A model generated the notes under the pieces. The model searched no databases. It was not told where the DNA came from and saw only the letters and a program-made list of their open reading frames with translations. DNA of 64,000 nt from contig NZ_CVTB01000122.1 in the NCBI RefSeq assembly GCF_001050015.1, positions 12,941 through 76,940 on the forward strand. Reading direction: 5' to 3'. The stretch is from Mycolicibacterium malmesburyense (GTDB taxonomy: Bacteria > Actinomycetota > Actinomycetes > Mycobacteriales > Mycobacteriaceae). The position numbers and the translations under genes are program-made. Positions 54,809 to 63,346 of this stretch are shown here, piece by piece (within the stretch, counting starts at the first letter, position 1; every line of letters starts with the position of its first letter).

Positions 54809-55672
54809 TCAGACCGCCACCGACAGCCGGGCGGCGGGATGCAACCACGCCGCGACGTTGCGAACGTAGTCCTTGAACACGTCCAGCCGCGACGGGTCGT
54901 CCTTGATCTGCGACCCGGGCCGTTCGGTGACGAATGACGGTGCACCGCAATCGACGTCCCAGTTGTAGTCGGCGAAATGATGGAACGTCGACTCGGCAAC
55001 CGCCCGGCCCATCGGCCTGCCGTCCGGCGCGCGCTCACCGTCGAGCAGGACGGCGAGGTTGAACACCCGGCCGGTCGTGGCGCTTCGGCCCTGTGCCAGG
55101 ACGGTTGCGTTCGGCACGCCGTCGGCCGTCACCAAGCCTTCGTGCGGATGCGCCGGGAACCACTCGATCCGTCCGCTGGCGGTGCGATCGGTTTTAAGCA
55201 GGTCGTGCGCCGGCTCGCACTCGGTGACGGGCTGATAGTCGCCGTTGGCCCCGGAGTGGTAGTTCGGCCACGAGATGTCGGGAGTGTCCCGGTCGTCGCG
55301 CATGGTATCCGGATCGACTGTCGGGTCGTGGAATTCGTTGACCAGCCCGAGTGACCCGAGGCGGTTGAGGCAGCAGCCGAGATCCTGGTGATCGCGCGCG
55401 GTGAGCACACCACCGCCGGCGCAGCGGAACCGCATGATCGCTGCCGCGTCGGCCGCGGTCAGCCCGTTTCCGACGTCGACGGCCATCAGCCACAACTGGT
55501 CATAGCCGAGCTGGTCGAGATGGCTGAGCACCGGGTCGTTCCCCTCGACGCGATCGCGGGCGACGACCTGGTGGCCGGCGGCGCGCAGTTCGTCGGCCAG
55601 CAACGAGAACCTCGAGACATCCCAGTCGTCGGGATGAGCGCAGATCGTCGTCTGCAGCAGAATCCTGGACAT
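54809..55672 (-). CDS. ThuA/class-I-glutaminase-like protein of unknown function
   Basis: 287 aa. A Rossmann-like start (SRILLQTTICAHPDDWDVSRFSLLADELRAAGHQV) and YDQLWLMAVDVGNGLTAADAAAIMRFRCAGGGVLTARDH recall ThuA-like or class I glutamine-amidotransferase-like folds, but the usual Cys nucleophile elbow is not clear. Many His (HPHEGL, FHHFADYNWD) suggest metal or sugar binding. I do not recognise a specific family. Last gene of a sigma-SDR-cupin operon; 7 bp from the cupin stop. Confidence 0.6.
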   Translation of the reverse strand: MSRILLQTTICAHPDDWDVSRFSLLADELRAAGHQVVARDRVEGNDPVLSHLDQLGYDQLWLMAVDVGNGLTAADAAAIMRFRCAGGGVLTARDHQDLGCCLNRLGSLGLVNEFHDPTVDPDTMRDDRDTPDISWPNYHSGANGDYQPVTECEPAHDLLKTDRTASGRIEWFPAHPHEGLVTADGVPNATVLAQGRSATTGRVFNLAVLLDGERAPDGRPMGRAVAESTFHHFADYNWDVDCGAPSFVTERPGSQIKDDPSRLDVFKDYVRNVAAWLHPAARLSVAV

Positions 55673-55679
55673 CCGAAAA

Positions 55680-56105
55680 TCACCTCTGCACAGAAGAATC
55701 GGCGGGTACCCGCAGATGCTTGCGCGCCTCGAGTTCTGCTTCGTCGACGAGCACCAGCATCGGCTGGTCCGGAGTGCACAGCATGGTCACGGTGAAACGG
55801 CACCGCATGTCGTCGCGGTTGTTTCCGTCCGAGTAGTGGATGACGTCGCCCCCGGGTTCCCAGAACGCCTCGCCCGCCCGGATCACCCGCGGCGGCTGCC
55901 CTTCGAGCTCGAACAGCATCTCGCCTTCGAGCATGTAGCCGAACGCGGGGCCACCGGGGTGCCGGTGCGGCGGGGCGCCGGGACTTCCCGGCGGGTAGTC
56001 GATGACGACGGTCATGGCGTGCGCACCGCCTGGGATGAACGGTGGCTGCGCCTCCTGCACAACCGTGAACGCGTCCTCCCAGGAGGTGTCGTGCGTGGTG
56101 GTCAT
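55680..56105 (-). CDS. Cupin-domain protein
   Basis: 141 aa, one small cupin barrel. Motif 1 is PPHRHPGGPAFGYMLEGE (His-x-His and Glu metal ligands) and motif 2 lies near AFWEPGGDVIHYSDGN (His). It lacks the HxxxCxxC zinc site of ChrR-type anti-sigma cupins, so a sensor or enzyme role is more likely than an anti-sigma role. GGAGGA precedes the ATG. Between SDR and ThuA-like genes on the same strand. Confidence 0.82.
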   Translation of the reverse strand: MTTTHDTSWEDAFTVVQEAQPPFIPGGAHAMTVVIDYPPGSPGAPPHRHPGGPAFGYMLEGEMLFELEGQPPRVIRAGEAFWEPGGDVIHYSDGNNRDDMRCRFTVTMLCTPDQPMLVLVDEAELEARKHLRVPADSSVQR

Positions 56106-56135
56106 TGTCGTCCTCCTCCAGTGGATTTCGATAGG

Positions 56136-56858
56136 TCAGGCCGCCGAGCCGCCACCGTCGGCGTGCAGCACCGAGCCGGTGATGAAGCTCGCTCGCGGCG
56201 AGGCCAGGAACAGCACCGCCTCGGCGATCTCGCGGGGTTTCGCCGTGCGGCCGAGCGGAAGCGAGCGGCCGAGCTCCTCGTTCGTCTCACCCCATTCGGC
56301 CTCCACGCCTTCGGTTCTCGTCGGCCCGGGAGCAACGCTGTTGACGCGAATTCCGCCGGGCCCGAATTCGGCGGCCCAGGTGCGGGTGAGGGATTCGACG
56401 GCCGCCTTCGATGCGCTGTACACACCGGCGCCGGGTACGCCTTTCGACGCGACCATCGTCGTGACGTTGACGATCGAGCCGTGGCCGCGCCCGAGCATCC
56501 CCGGCACCAAGCCCGCCGCCAGGAAGTACAGGCCGCGGACGTTGGTGTCGAAGGTCCGCTCGAACGCGCCAACCTGCTGGTCGACGGTCAGGGCCGCCGG
56601 GAAGTCGGCGGCGTTGTTGACCAGAATGTCGATGTCGCCGGCCTGTTCGATCAGCGAGGCGACCGAATCCATGTCCGAGAGGTCGGCCTGCACGAAGCGC
56701 ACATTGCCGTCAATGCACGACACCGTCCGCTCGCCACGTTCGGCATTGCGACCCGTGACGATGACCGCTGCGCCCTCCCGCGCGAACAACCGTGCGCACG
56801 CGAGCCCAATCCCGGCCGTTCCGCCGGTGATCAAGACGTTTTTGTAAGCCAATTCCAT
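56136..56858 (-). CDS. Short-chain dehydrogenase/reductase
   Basis: 240 aa. TGGTAGIG cofactor site, RN after strand 2 (TGRNAERGE) favouring NADP(H), NNAADF, and YSASK with Ser/Thr in NVTTMVAS: the usual Ser is Thr. Starts 14 bp after the sigma factor stop. Substrate unknown. Confidence 0.87.
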   Translation of the reverse strand: MELAYKNVLITGGTAGIGLACARLFAREGAAVIVTGRNAERGERTVSCIDGNVRFVQADLSDMDSVASLIEQAGDIDILVNNAADFPAALTVDQQVGAFERTFDTNVRGLYFLAAGLVPGMLGRGHGSIVNVTTMVASKGVPGAGVYSASKAAVESLTRTWAAEFGPGGIRVNSVAPGPTRTEGVEAEWGETNEELGRSLPLGRTAKPREIAEAVLFLASPRASFITGSVLHADGGGSAA

Positions 56859-56872
56859 TGCTGATCCTTTGC

Positions 56873-57478
56873 TCAGGCGATGCAGGGTTCGGGCGCTGCG
56901 GAGCGGTCATGCGCGAGGTGGGCGAGCGCGATACGCAGACGCCGGCGCGCGCGGGACACCCGCGACATCACGGTGCCCATCGGGATGTCGAGGATTTCGG
57001 CCGTCTCGGCGTAGGTGTAGCCCTCGATGTCTGCGTAGAACAGCACCTCGCGAAAGCCTTCGGGCATGGCGGCCATCGCGGCTTTGACATCACCGTCGGG
57101 CATCGCGTCGAGAACCTCGGCCTCGGCGGAACGCAGTCCGCCCTGCCGGGCCGCGGTCCCGGCCAACTCGCCGTCGGTCATGTTGTCGGCCGAAACCTCC
57201 GTCACGCGGCGCTGTTTCGCGCGGTGCGTGCTGACCCACCGGTTGTAGAGGATGCGAAACAGCCACGCCTTGAGGTTGCTGCCCTCCTGGAAGGAGGCGA
57301 ACCCGGCGTAGGCGTGCAGCAGGGTGTCCTGAAGCAGGTCCTCGGCGTCCGCGTCGTTGCGGGTCAGCCGGCGTGCGCCCCGGGTCAGCACCTCGAACAG
57401 CGGCTCGGCTTCGCGCGCGAACCGCGCGGCGAGTTCTCGGTCCGGGCTGATCATGGCGGGAAGGGACGTGATGGTCAT
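56873..57478 (-). CDS. ECF sigma factor, SigH-like, without adjacent anti-sigma gene
   Basis: 201 aa from ATG 57478 (GAGGAG about 9 nt upstream). Region 2 is DAEDLLQDTLLHAYAGFASF with KAWLFRILYNRW; region 4 is EGFREVLFYADIEGYTYAETAEILDIPMGTVMSR. The sequence is close in style to SigH, the oxidative/heat-stress sigma factor. SigH is normally followed by its zinc anti-sigma RshA; here the next genes are SDR, cupin and ThuA-like, and no HxxxCxxC protein is present. Control must come from elsewhere or from the cupin. No self-promoter of the GGAA/GTT type could be assigned. Confidence 0.9.
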   Translation of the reverse strand: MTITSLPAMISPDRELAARFAREAEPLFEVLTRGARRLTRNDADAEDLLQDTLLHAYAGFASFQEGSNLKAWLFRILYNRWVSTHRAKQRRVTEVSADNMTDGELAGTAARQGGLRSAEAEVLDAMPDGDVKAAMAAMPEGFREVLFYADIEGYTYAETAEILDIPMGTVMSRVSRARRRLRIALAHLAHDRSAAPEPCIA

Positions 57479-57583
57479 GATCCGATCTCCTCGAGTCGCT
57501 GGTGTCACCACTCACGTTCGTCGCCGCCGCGATGAAGGGGACCCTTGAAAACCCGTAGTCCGTGGTTTGTGGTCCGTAGTGGG

Positions 57584-58249
57584 TCAGTCGCCGACGAAAC
57601 TGACCGTCTCCTCGAACGGGGCACGCCCGGTGCGGATGTAAACCTCGTCGGGGTCCCGGTAGCCGATCGACATGCCGCAGAACAGCATGAGCTCGTCGGG
57701 CGGTTCCACGACGTCGGCGACGGTTTCGCGAACCTGGGACCAGGCCATCTGCGGGCAGCTGTCCAAGCCCTCGGCCCGCAGGAGCAGCATCACCGTCTGC
57801 AGATACATCCCGACGTCCGCCCACTGCGGCCGGCCGAGATCCCGGTCGATGTAACAGAACAGCGCCACGGGGGCGCCGAAGCAGTCCCAGTTGGCGATCG
57901 CGGCCCGCTGCCGGGCTTCCCAGTCCTCACGCTCGATGCCGAGCGCGCTGTACCGTTCCCGGCCGAACGCCGACCGGCGCTCGCCGTACGGCGACTTCAG
58001 CTCGGGCGGATACAGCTGATACTCCCGCTCGTCCCACGGGTCGCCGGCGGCCACCCGCTCGGTGGCGAGCTTCTTGAGTCGTTGCAGGGGTTCACCGGTC
58101 ACGACGTAAATGCGCCACGGCTGCAGGTTCGATCCCGACGGCGACCACCTGGCGGCGTCGAGCACCCGCTCGAGCACCTCCAGGGGGACGGGCTCGTCGG
58201 TGAAGCCCCGCACCGCTCGCCTGCTCTTGACCGCGTCGTAGACGTTCAC
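57584..58249 (-). CDS. Nitroreductase-fold flavoprotein
   Basis: 221 aa. VKSRRAVRGFTDEPV, WSPSGSNLQPWRIYVV and GMYLQTVMLLLRAEGLDSCPQMAW are the FMN-binding and dimer motifs. Family examples reduce nitroaromatics, quinones or enals with NAD(P)H. It lies 105 bp upstream of the sigma gene on the same strand and may be its own unit. The 105-bp gap includes near-direct repeats of GTCCGT(G/A)GT. Confidence 0.85.
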   Translation of the reverse strand: MNVYDAVKSRRAVRGFTDEPVPLEVLERVLDAARWSPSGSNLQPWRIYVVTGEPLQRLKKLATERVAAGDPWDEREYQLYPPELKSPYGERRSAFGRERYSALGIEREDWEARQRAAIANWDCFGAPVALFCYIDRDLGRPQWADVGMYLQTVMLLLRAEGLDSCPQMAWSQVRETVADVVEPPDELMLFCGMSIGYRDPDEVYIRTGRAPFEETVSFVGD

Positions 58250-58373
58250 TTTGACCTGCTTCCTGTTCGGAGCCTTTTCGGCTGCTACTTGAAGCCTGCC
58301 AAGACGCGCATCTCCTCGAACCCTGGAAAGCGCGTGGTCAGTGCGGATTACGAACTCCGCGGATGTCGACGGT

Positions 58374-61172
58374 TCAGCTCGCCCACGACACCGCGCGCAG
58401 CTGCCTGCGCGAGGTGATCCCGAGCTTGACGAACACCTTGCGCAGATGCCATTCGACGGTGTGCGTGCTGATGAACAGCTGCGCGCCGATCTCCTGATTC
58501 GTCAAGCCGTCGGCGGCGAGCCTGGCGATCTGGGCTTCCTGCGCGGTCAAGTCACCGCCACCCGCCGTCGCCTGCTGCTTGCGCACCTTCTCTCCGGTGG
58601 CCACCAGTTCGCGGCGCGTGCGTTCGGCGAAGGCCTGCGCACCGATCCGCGTGAAAGTCTCGTGCGCGTCGGTCAGTTCGCGGCGCGCGTCGGTCCGCCT
58701 GTTGGCCCGGCGCAGCCATTCGCCGTACAGCAGCCGCGCCCGCGCGAGATGCACGACGATTCCCGCGCGGCCCAGCCGCTCGATCGCCTCGGTGAACAAC
58801 CGGTCGGCGTCGTCATCGCCGGCCACCAGAGCCCGCGCGTTGGCCAACGCCCCGAGTCCCCAGTCGGTGCCGCTGGCACCCGCCCGCTCCTCGAACCGGT
58901 CAAGGGCCCGTTTGGCGATGTCACCGTTGCCGGTTCGCGTCGCGGCCTCGATGAGCTCGAACAGGCACCATCCGTGAATCCCGAAGTCGTCGTAGTCGCA
59001 CGCGTCGCGTGCGGCGGCCAGCGCCTCCTCGTAACGGCCGAGCCCGTTGTACAGCAACGCGGTCGCATAGCCGGTGAGCCCCAGCACGCGTCCCTCACCC
59101 CTGGCGATTCCGTCGGCGGCCGCGCTCGCGAGCAGCGGCCCCGCCTCCGCGGCGTCGCCGCGCCACGCGGTCAACAACACCCAGTGGTACCGAACCGGCG
59201 ACTTGTGGTCGGTGGCCGCCGTGATCGACGCCGCCTCTTCGAGAAGCTCCACCGCCGAGGAGAATTCGCCTGCAAGGGTGTGCACACCGGCTCGGTAGAC
59301 GAGGGCCCGCGGGAGGCCTGCGAGCGCCCCGGATGCGCGGGCATAGCGCACCGCGGCGGTCGACAGCTTGCGCAAGATCCGCTCGTCCCACAACTCGTGG
59401 GCCGAGGACTCCTGCAGGATCGGGAATCCGGGCACCTTCAACCAGCGTCCGACCGCGGTCTCATCGGACTCCGCTTGTTCGCACATCGCGTCCAGTCCCG
59501 CGCGCAGCGCGGCCCAGCCCTGCCCGACCCCGCCGGTGATCCGCTCGGCTATCCCCTTGAGCAGGTGGTCGATCGCGCGCGGTAACTCCGGTACACCCTG
59601 CAGCGCCGTTCGTGCGTCCTCCGCGGCGCGCATGAGGGCCCCGGGTTCGCCGAGTCGGCCGGCGTACATCAACGCCGCGATCCCCTCGAGATAGCTCTCC
59701 CGCGACGAGTAGCCGTCGACGCCGTCGAGGCGTCGCGCCGCGTCGAGAAGCGGCAGTGCGGTCTCCGCGAGCCGCGGCGCACCGCTTTCCCCGGCTCGGC
59801 TCCGGACGAAGTCCATCTGCGCCCGCAACCGCGCGACCATCGCCCGCTGCAGATCGGACAGCGCACCGAGTTCGGCGATCGCGAGAAGTTCGTGCGCCTC
59901 CTCCGGCGCGGCGGCGTCGCGTTTGGCGTAGGCGGCCGCCAGCGCCCTGGCGCCGCGCAGTGCCGGGTCGGAGGTCAGCGCGGTGGCGCGCTCCAGAAAC
60001 GTTGCCGCCGCGGCTATCCCGCCTCTGCCCTGGGCGCGCAAGGCAGAGTCCTCCAGGTCCGAGGCGATCGCCTCGTCGGGTCCCGCCGCAGCGTTGGCCG
60101 CATGCCAGGCACGACGGTCGGGATCGGTCTTCGGGTCTGTCGCATCGGCGAGGGCCCGATGGACGGCGCGGCGGTCGGCCAGGTCGGCCGCGCGGTAGGC
60201 CGCCGACCGGATCAACGGGTGGTGGAATCGCATCCGTGGGCCGAACTCGATCAGGCCGCCGGCCTCGGCAGGTGCCAGATCGTCTACCGGAATGCCCAAT
60301 TGCGCTGCGGCACTGAGGAACAGCGCCGCATCGCCGATCGGCTCGGCGGCGGCGACCAACAGCAGCTGCCGGGTCGGCCTCGGCAACGACTGAATGCGGC
60401 CGATGAAGCCTTGTTCGACCGCCGCCGCCGACGACCGCTTTCCGGATATCCAGAAACCACCCGAGAGTTCGGTCGCCGACACGCTGCGCGGCACTTCGAG
60501 GATGGCCAGGGGAATGCCGCGGGTCTCGGCGACGATGCGATCACGCACACGGGGGTCGATACCGCCGAACATCACCGATTCCAACAGTTCTCGCGCATCG
60601 GTGTCCGACAGCCCCGTGACCGCCAATTCGGGTAGCCCGGAGAGCAGTTCGGGTTGGTCGCGCACCGCGAACACGAGACCGACCGGCTCGGCGAGCAATC
60701 GTCGAGCGATGAAGCCGAGCGTCTGCACCGAAACCTGGTCCAGCCACTGCGCATCATCGACGATGCACAGCACCGGTTGTTCGTCACCTGCGGCGGCCAA
60801 CACGCTCAGCACCGCGAGGCCGACGAGGAACCGGTCCGGTGTCTCGCCGATGCCCCGGCCGAACGCGACGTTGAGGGCCTCGCGCTGCGGTTCGGGAATC
60901 GCGTCGAGATGCGTCATCAGCGGCGCGCACAGCTGTTGCAGGCCTGCGAACGCGAGCTCCATATCCGATTCCACCCCGACGACATGGACGATCTGGAATC
61001 CGGACGCGGTGTCGCAGACGTAGTCGAGCAGGGCCGTCTTACCGACACCCGCCTCGCCGCGCAGCACCAGCACCTGGCAACTGCCCGATTTCACGGTCGC
61101 AACGAGGTTTTCCAGCGCCTCGCACTCGTGGGCACGGCCGCGGAGGGCTTGTGCTCCACCCTGGCCAGACAT
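58374..61172 (-). CDS. LAL-type LuxR-family ATPase regulator
   Basis: 932 aa from ATG 61172 (MSGQGGAQALRGRAHECEAL); other in-frame ATGs at 61262 and 61307 add a charged leader and run into an inverted repeat. Order: AAA/STAND ATPase with Walker A GEAGVGKTALL (40-50) and Walker B VLCIVDDAQWLD, a long TPR-like helical middle, and a LuxR helix-turn-helix at the C-terminus (LTAQEAQIARLAADGLTNQEI). These large ATP-dependent activators respond to small molecules, often of neighbouring catabolic genes. Target unknown. Confidence 0.9.
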   Translation of the reverse strand: MSGQGGAQALRGRAHECEALENLVATVKSGSCQVLVLRGEAGVGKTALLDYVCDTASGFQIVHVVGVESDMELAFAGLQQLCAPLMTHLDAIPEPQREALNVAFGRGIGETPDRFLVGLAVLSVLAAAGDEQPVLCIVDDAQWLDQVSVQTLGFIARRLLAEPVGLVFAVRDQPELLSGLPELAVTGLSDTDARELLESVMFGGIDPRVRDRIVAETRGIPLAILEVPRSVSATELSGGFWISGKRSSAAAVEQGFIGRIQSLPRPTRQLLLVAAAEPIGDAALFLSAAAQLGIPVDDLAPAEAGGLIEFGPRMRFHHPLIRSAAYRAADLADRRAVHRALADATDPKTDPDRRAWHAANAAAGPDEAIASDLEDSALRAQGRGGIAAAATFLERATALTSDPALRGARALAAAYAKRDAAAPEEAHELLAIAELGALSDLQRAMVARLRAQMDFVRSRAGESGAPRLAETALPLLDAARRLDGVDGYSSRESYLEGIAALMYAGRLGEPGALMRAAEDARTALQGVPELPRAIDHLLKGIAERITGGVGQGWAALRAGLDAMCEQAESDETAVGRWLKVPGFPILQESSAHELWDERILRKLSTAAVRYARASGALAGLPRALVYRAGVHTLAGEFSSAVELLEEAASITAATDHKSPVRYHWVLLTAWRGDAAEAGPLLASAAADGIARGEGRVLGLTGYATALLYNGLGRYEEALAAARDACDYDDFGIHGWCLFELIEAATRTGNGDIAKRALDRFEERAGASGTDWGLGALANARALVAGDDDADRLFTEAIERLGRAGIVVHLARARLLYGEWLRRANRRTDARRELTDAHETFTRIGAQAFAERTRRELVATGEKVRKQQATAGGGDLTAQEAQIARLAADGLTNQEIGAQLFISTHTVEWHLRKVFVKLGITSRRQLRAVSWAS

Positions 61173-61265
61173 AGACACCACCGCGCTCTGGGTGGACCCG
61201 CGACGGTCGCCGGCTACCCGATCTGATCTTGGATCGTACGAGCCGTGCGCCGACGGGTCCATACC

Positions 61266-61318
61266 GCGATTTGTGAGTGATTCCGTTCGCTCACCGGACG
61301 TTTTCACTCACAAATCGC
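61266..61318. repeat. Perfect 15-bp inverted repeat, 53 bp in all
   Basis: Arms GCGATTTGTGAGTGA (61266-61280) and TCACTCACAAATCGC (61304-61318) match fully around a 23-nt core. It begins just after the stop of the NmrA-like gene (61320) and lies upstream of the LuxR gene, both minus strand, so it would terminate the former. Could also act as an operator for the latter. Confidence 0.7.
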
Positions 61319-61319
61319 C

Positions 61320-62075
61320 TCAGGCCGTCGCGGCGGTCGCCAGGATCCAGTCCTCGAACCGGGTGTCGAACAGCGTCGCGGCCGGGCCGGGCACCAGGGT
61401 GCGCTCGCCGAGGTCGATGCCCCAGTACTTCGCCGCCGGGTCGGCGACGACCCGGCGGGTATCGCCACGGGCGGTCAGCGCGGTCCGGATCAGGTCGGGC
61501 AGCAACACCTCGACAGGTCCTCCGATCTCGACGATGCGGTTCACCGGCTCGTTCACCGCGGCGATGGCCAGGCCTGCGGCGACGTCGGCGGCGGCCATCG
61601 GCCGGAAGTACGCCGGCGGCATCCGCACGGTGTCGCCGTCGGTGGCCGAGTCGGCGAGCGTCGGGAGGAACTCGAAGAACTGGGTGGCATGCACGATCGT
61701 GAACGGGATCGGCCCGTCGCCGATCAGCCGTTCCTGGTCGAGCTTGGCCTGGAAGTAGCCGCTCTGCGGGGCCATTTGATCGGTACCCACCACCGACAGC
61801 GCGACGTGGTGGCCGACGCCGGCGTCCTGCTCGGCGGCAAGCAGATTCGTGGTCGCCGCGCGGAAGAACTCCTGGGCCGAGTCGTCGAGCTGCGGTGAGT
61901 TCGACACGTCGACCACCACCGCGGCGCCCTCCAGCGCGTCGCGCAGGCCCTCGCCGGTGAACGTGTTCACGCCCGTCGACGGCGCCGCGGCGACCGTGTC
62001 GTGGCCCTGCTGATCCAGGATCTGCACCAGTTTGGAACCGATGAGGCCGGTTCCGCCGATGACGACGATCTTCAT
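61320..62075 (-). CDS. NmrA-like NAD(P)-binding protein
   Basis: 251 aa. VIGGTGLIGSKLV at the N-terminus is the GxxGxxG site of atypical SDRs; the later VALSVVGTDQM and SGYFQAKLDQERLI carry a Tyr-x-x-x-Lys-like pair (YFQAK). Resembles nucleoside-diphosphate-sugar-epimerase-like or NmrA redox sensors found beside regulators. No fixed function. Own transcript or with the upstream radical SAM gene (161-bp gap, holding another inverted repeat). Confidence 0.8.
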   Translation of the reverse strand: MKIVVIGGTGLIGSKLVQILDQQGHDTVAAAPSTGVNTFTGEGLRDALEGAAVVVDVSNSPQLDDSAQEFFRAATTNLLAAEQDAGVGHHVALSVVGTDQMAPQSGYFQAKLDQERLIGDGPIPFTIVHATQFFEFLPTLADSATDGDTVRMPPAYFRPMAAADVAAGLAIAAVNEPVNRIVEIGGPVEVLLPDLIRTALTARGDTRRVVADPAAKYWGIDLGERTLVPGPAATLFDTRFEDWILATAATA

Positions 62076-62158
62076 GACGAGCCTTCCGTTTGTCCGACAG
62101 CTTCCTGCCCGTCAGAACGGATGATGGCTCACCGACTCATCCCCGCGCCCCAAATTCG

Positions 62159-62220
62159 CGCGAGCGACCGTGTCTGGACGCGATACGCCGCGCTCAGCCG
62201 ACATTCCGCGGTCGCTCGCG
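62159..62220. repeat. 62-bp inverted-repeat element at a gene 3' end
   Basis: Arms CGCGAGCGACCGTG (62159-62172) and CGCGGTCGCTCGCG (62207-62220) are the same arms as the element at 54732. The 34-nt core includes CGATACGCCGCGC. It lies 16 bp after the stop of the radical SAM gene (62237) on the minus strand and upstream of the NmrA-like gene. Confidence 0.75.
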
Positions 62221-62236
62221 GCAGTTGAGCGTCCCG

Positions 62237-63346
62237 TCAGAACGCGTAGCGCACCCGACACGTCGGCAGCGTGGCGGCGATCAGGTCGGTCAGCTCGCTG
62301 ACCCAGCGGCCCTTCCACGGGCTCTTGTAGCGCACGTTCCACTGCCCGCTCTGGCTGCGCTTGGGCTGCTGCAGGTCGGGGCGCCACAGCAGGTCCTCGC
62401 CCTTGGGGTGCCAGCCGAGGTTGACGTCGTGCAGGCCCTCGTTGTGGGTGAGGAAGATGATCTCGGCCCCCAGCTGCCGCTTGGTGCGCTCGGATGTGCC
62501 GTCGGCGATCTGCTCGAGCAGTTCGGCCCAGTCGGCGAGCCAATTCTCGTGTACGACAACGGGACTGAAATTGAGGTGGACCTCGTAGCCGGCCTCGACG
62601 AAATCGTCGATCGCGGCGATCCGGTAGGCGATCTTCGACGTGCGCACGTCGACCACCCGCGACGTCTCGGCGGGCATGAGGCTGAACCGCACCCGCGTGC
62701 CGCCGCGCGGGTCGTAGTCGAGCAGGTCGCGGTTGACGAGCTTGGTCGCGAAGCTGGCCTTGGCGTTGGGAATCCGCGCGAACAGCTCGACCAGATCGCG
62801 GACGTTGTCGGAGACCATCGCATCCACCGAACAATCGCTGTTCTCACCGATGTCGTACACCCAGTCGACGGGATCGCACTGGTTCGGCTCCGGCTTCACG
62901 CCTTGGCGCGCGGCGTGGCGTTCGAGGTATCCGGTGATCTTCTCGATGTTGGTGAACACCGTGATCGGATTGGCGTACCCCTTGCGCCGCGGCACGTAGC
63001 AGTACGAGCACGCCATCGCGCATCCGTTAGCGGTCGACGGGGCGATCCAGTCGCTGGACCGCTCGTTACGCCGCGCGCTCAAGCTCTTCTTCTCGCCGAG
63101 CACCAGGACTTCGCGCTTGTTGCGAACCCAGTCCTCGACGTTGCCCTCGTTTCCGTACAGTCCCGAAATCGCCTGGTGCGACAGCACCTGGATGCGTTCG
63201 GCGTCGGGGAAGCGCTCCAGGACCTGGCGGGCGCGGGGGAACCGTTCGATGTCGGGTTCGTGGTAGATCCGCTTGATGTCGAGGAGCCGGTCCGCGAGGG
63301 CGATCGGTGTGCGCCGCGTCACGGCATCGTGGTCGGCGATCGTCAT
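62237..63346 (-). CDS. Spore-photolyase-like radical SAM protein
   Basis: 369 aa. CAMACSYC (Cys109, 113, 116) is the CxxxCxxC iron-sulfur site of the SPL subgroup. Downstream parts (YGNEGNVEDWVRNKR, GAEIIFLTHNEGLHDVN) match SPL-family proteins. B. subtilis SPL needs Cys141 (context ACTSD) as hydrogen donor. The aligned position here reads GENSD, without Cys; Cys157 and Cys172 are elsewhere. So a repair role on spore photoproduct is doubtful. It overlaps the upstream monooxygenase stop by 4 bp (63343-63346). Confidence 0.85.
   Translation of the reverse strand: MTIADHDAVTRRTPIALADRLLDIKRIYHEPDIERFPRARQVLERFPDAERIQVLSHQAISGLYGNEGNVEDWVRNKREVLVLGEKKSLSARRNERSSDWIAPSTANGCAMACSYCYVPRRKGYANPITVFTNIEKITGYLERHAARQGVKPEPNQCDPVDWVYDIGENSDCSVDAMVSDNVRDLVELFARIPNAKASFATKLVNRDLLDYDPRGGTRVRFSLMPAETSRVVDVRTSKIAYRIAAIDDFVEAGYEVHLNFSPVVVHENWLADWAELLEQIADGTSERTKRQLGAEIIFLTHNEGLHDVNLGWHPKGEDLLWRPDLQQPKRSQSGQWNVRYKSPWKGRWVSELTDLIAATLPTCRVRYAF

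Noticed and set aside
55680..56105. Cupin as a ChrR-type zinc anti-sigma factor for the adjacent ECF sigma
   Set aside because: It lacks the N-terminal HxxxCxxC zinc-binding region that contacts the sigma factor. Another kind of partnership remains possible.
57540..57583. Inverted repeat upstream of the ECF sigma gene
   Set aside because: On inspection it is an imperfect direct repeat (GTCCGTGGT / GTCCGTAGT) and not a palindrome; too weak to call.
42715..58249. Recently transferred genomic island
   Set aside because: GC content and codon use look like the flanks, and no integrase, tRNA or attachment repeat is seen at the edges. The region is accessory by gene content only.
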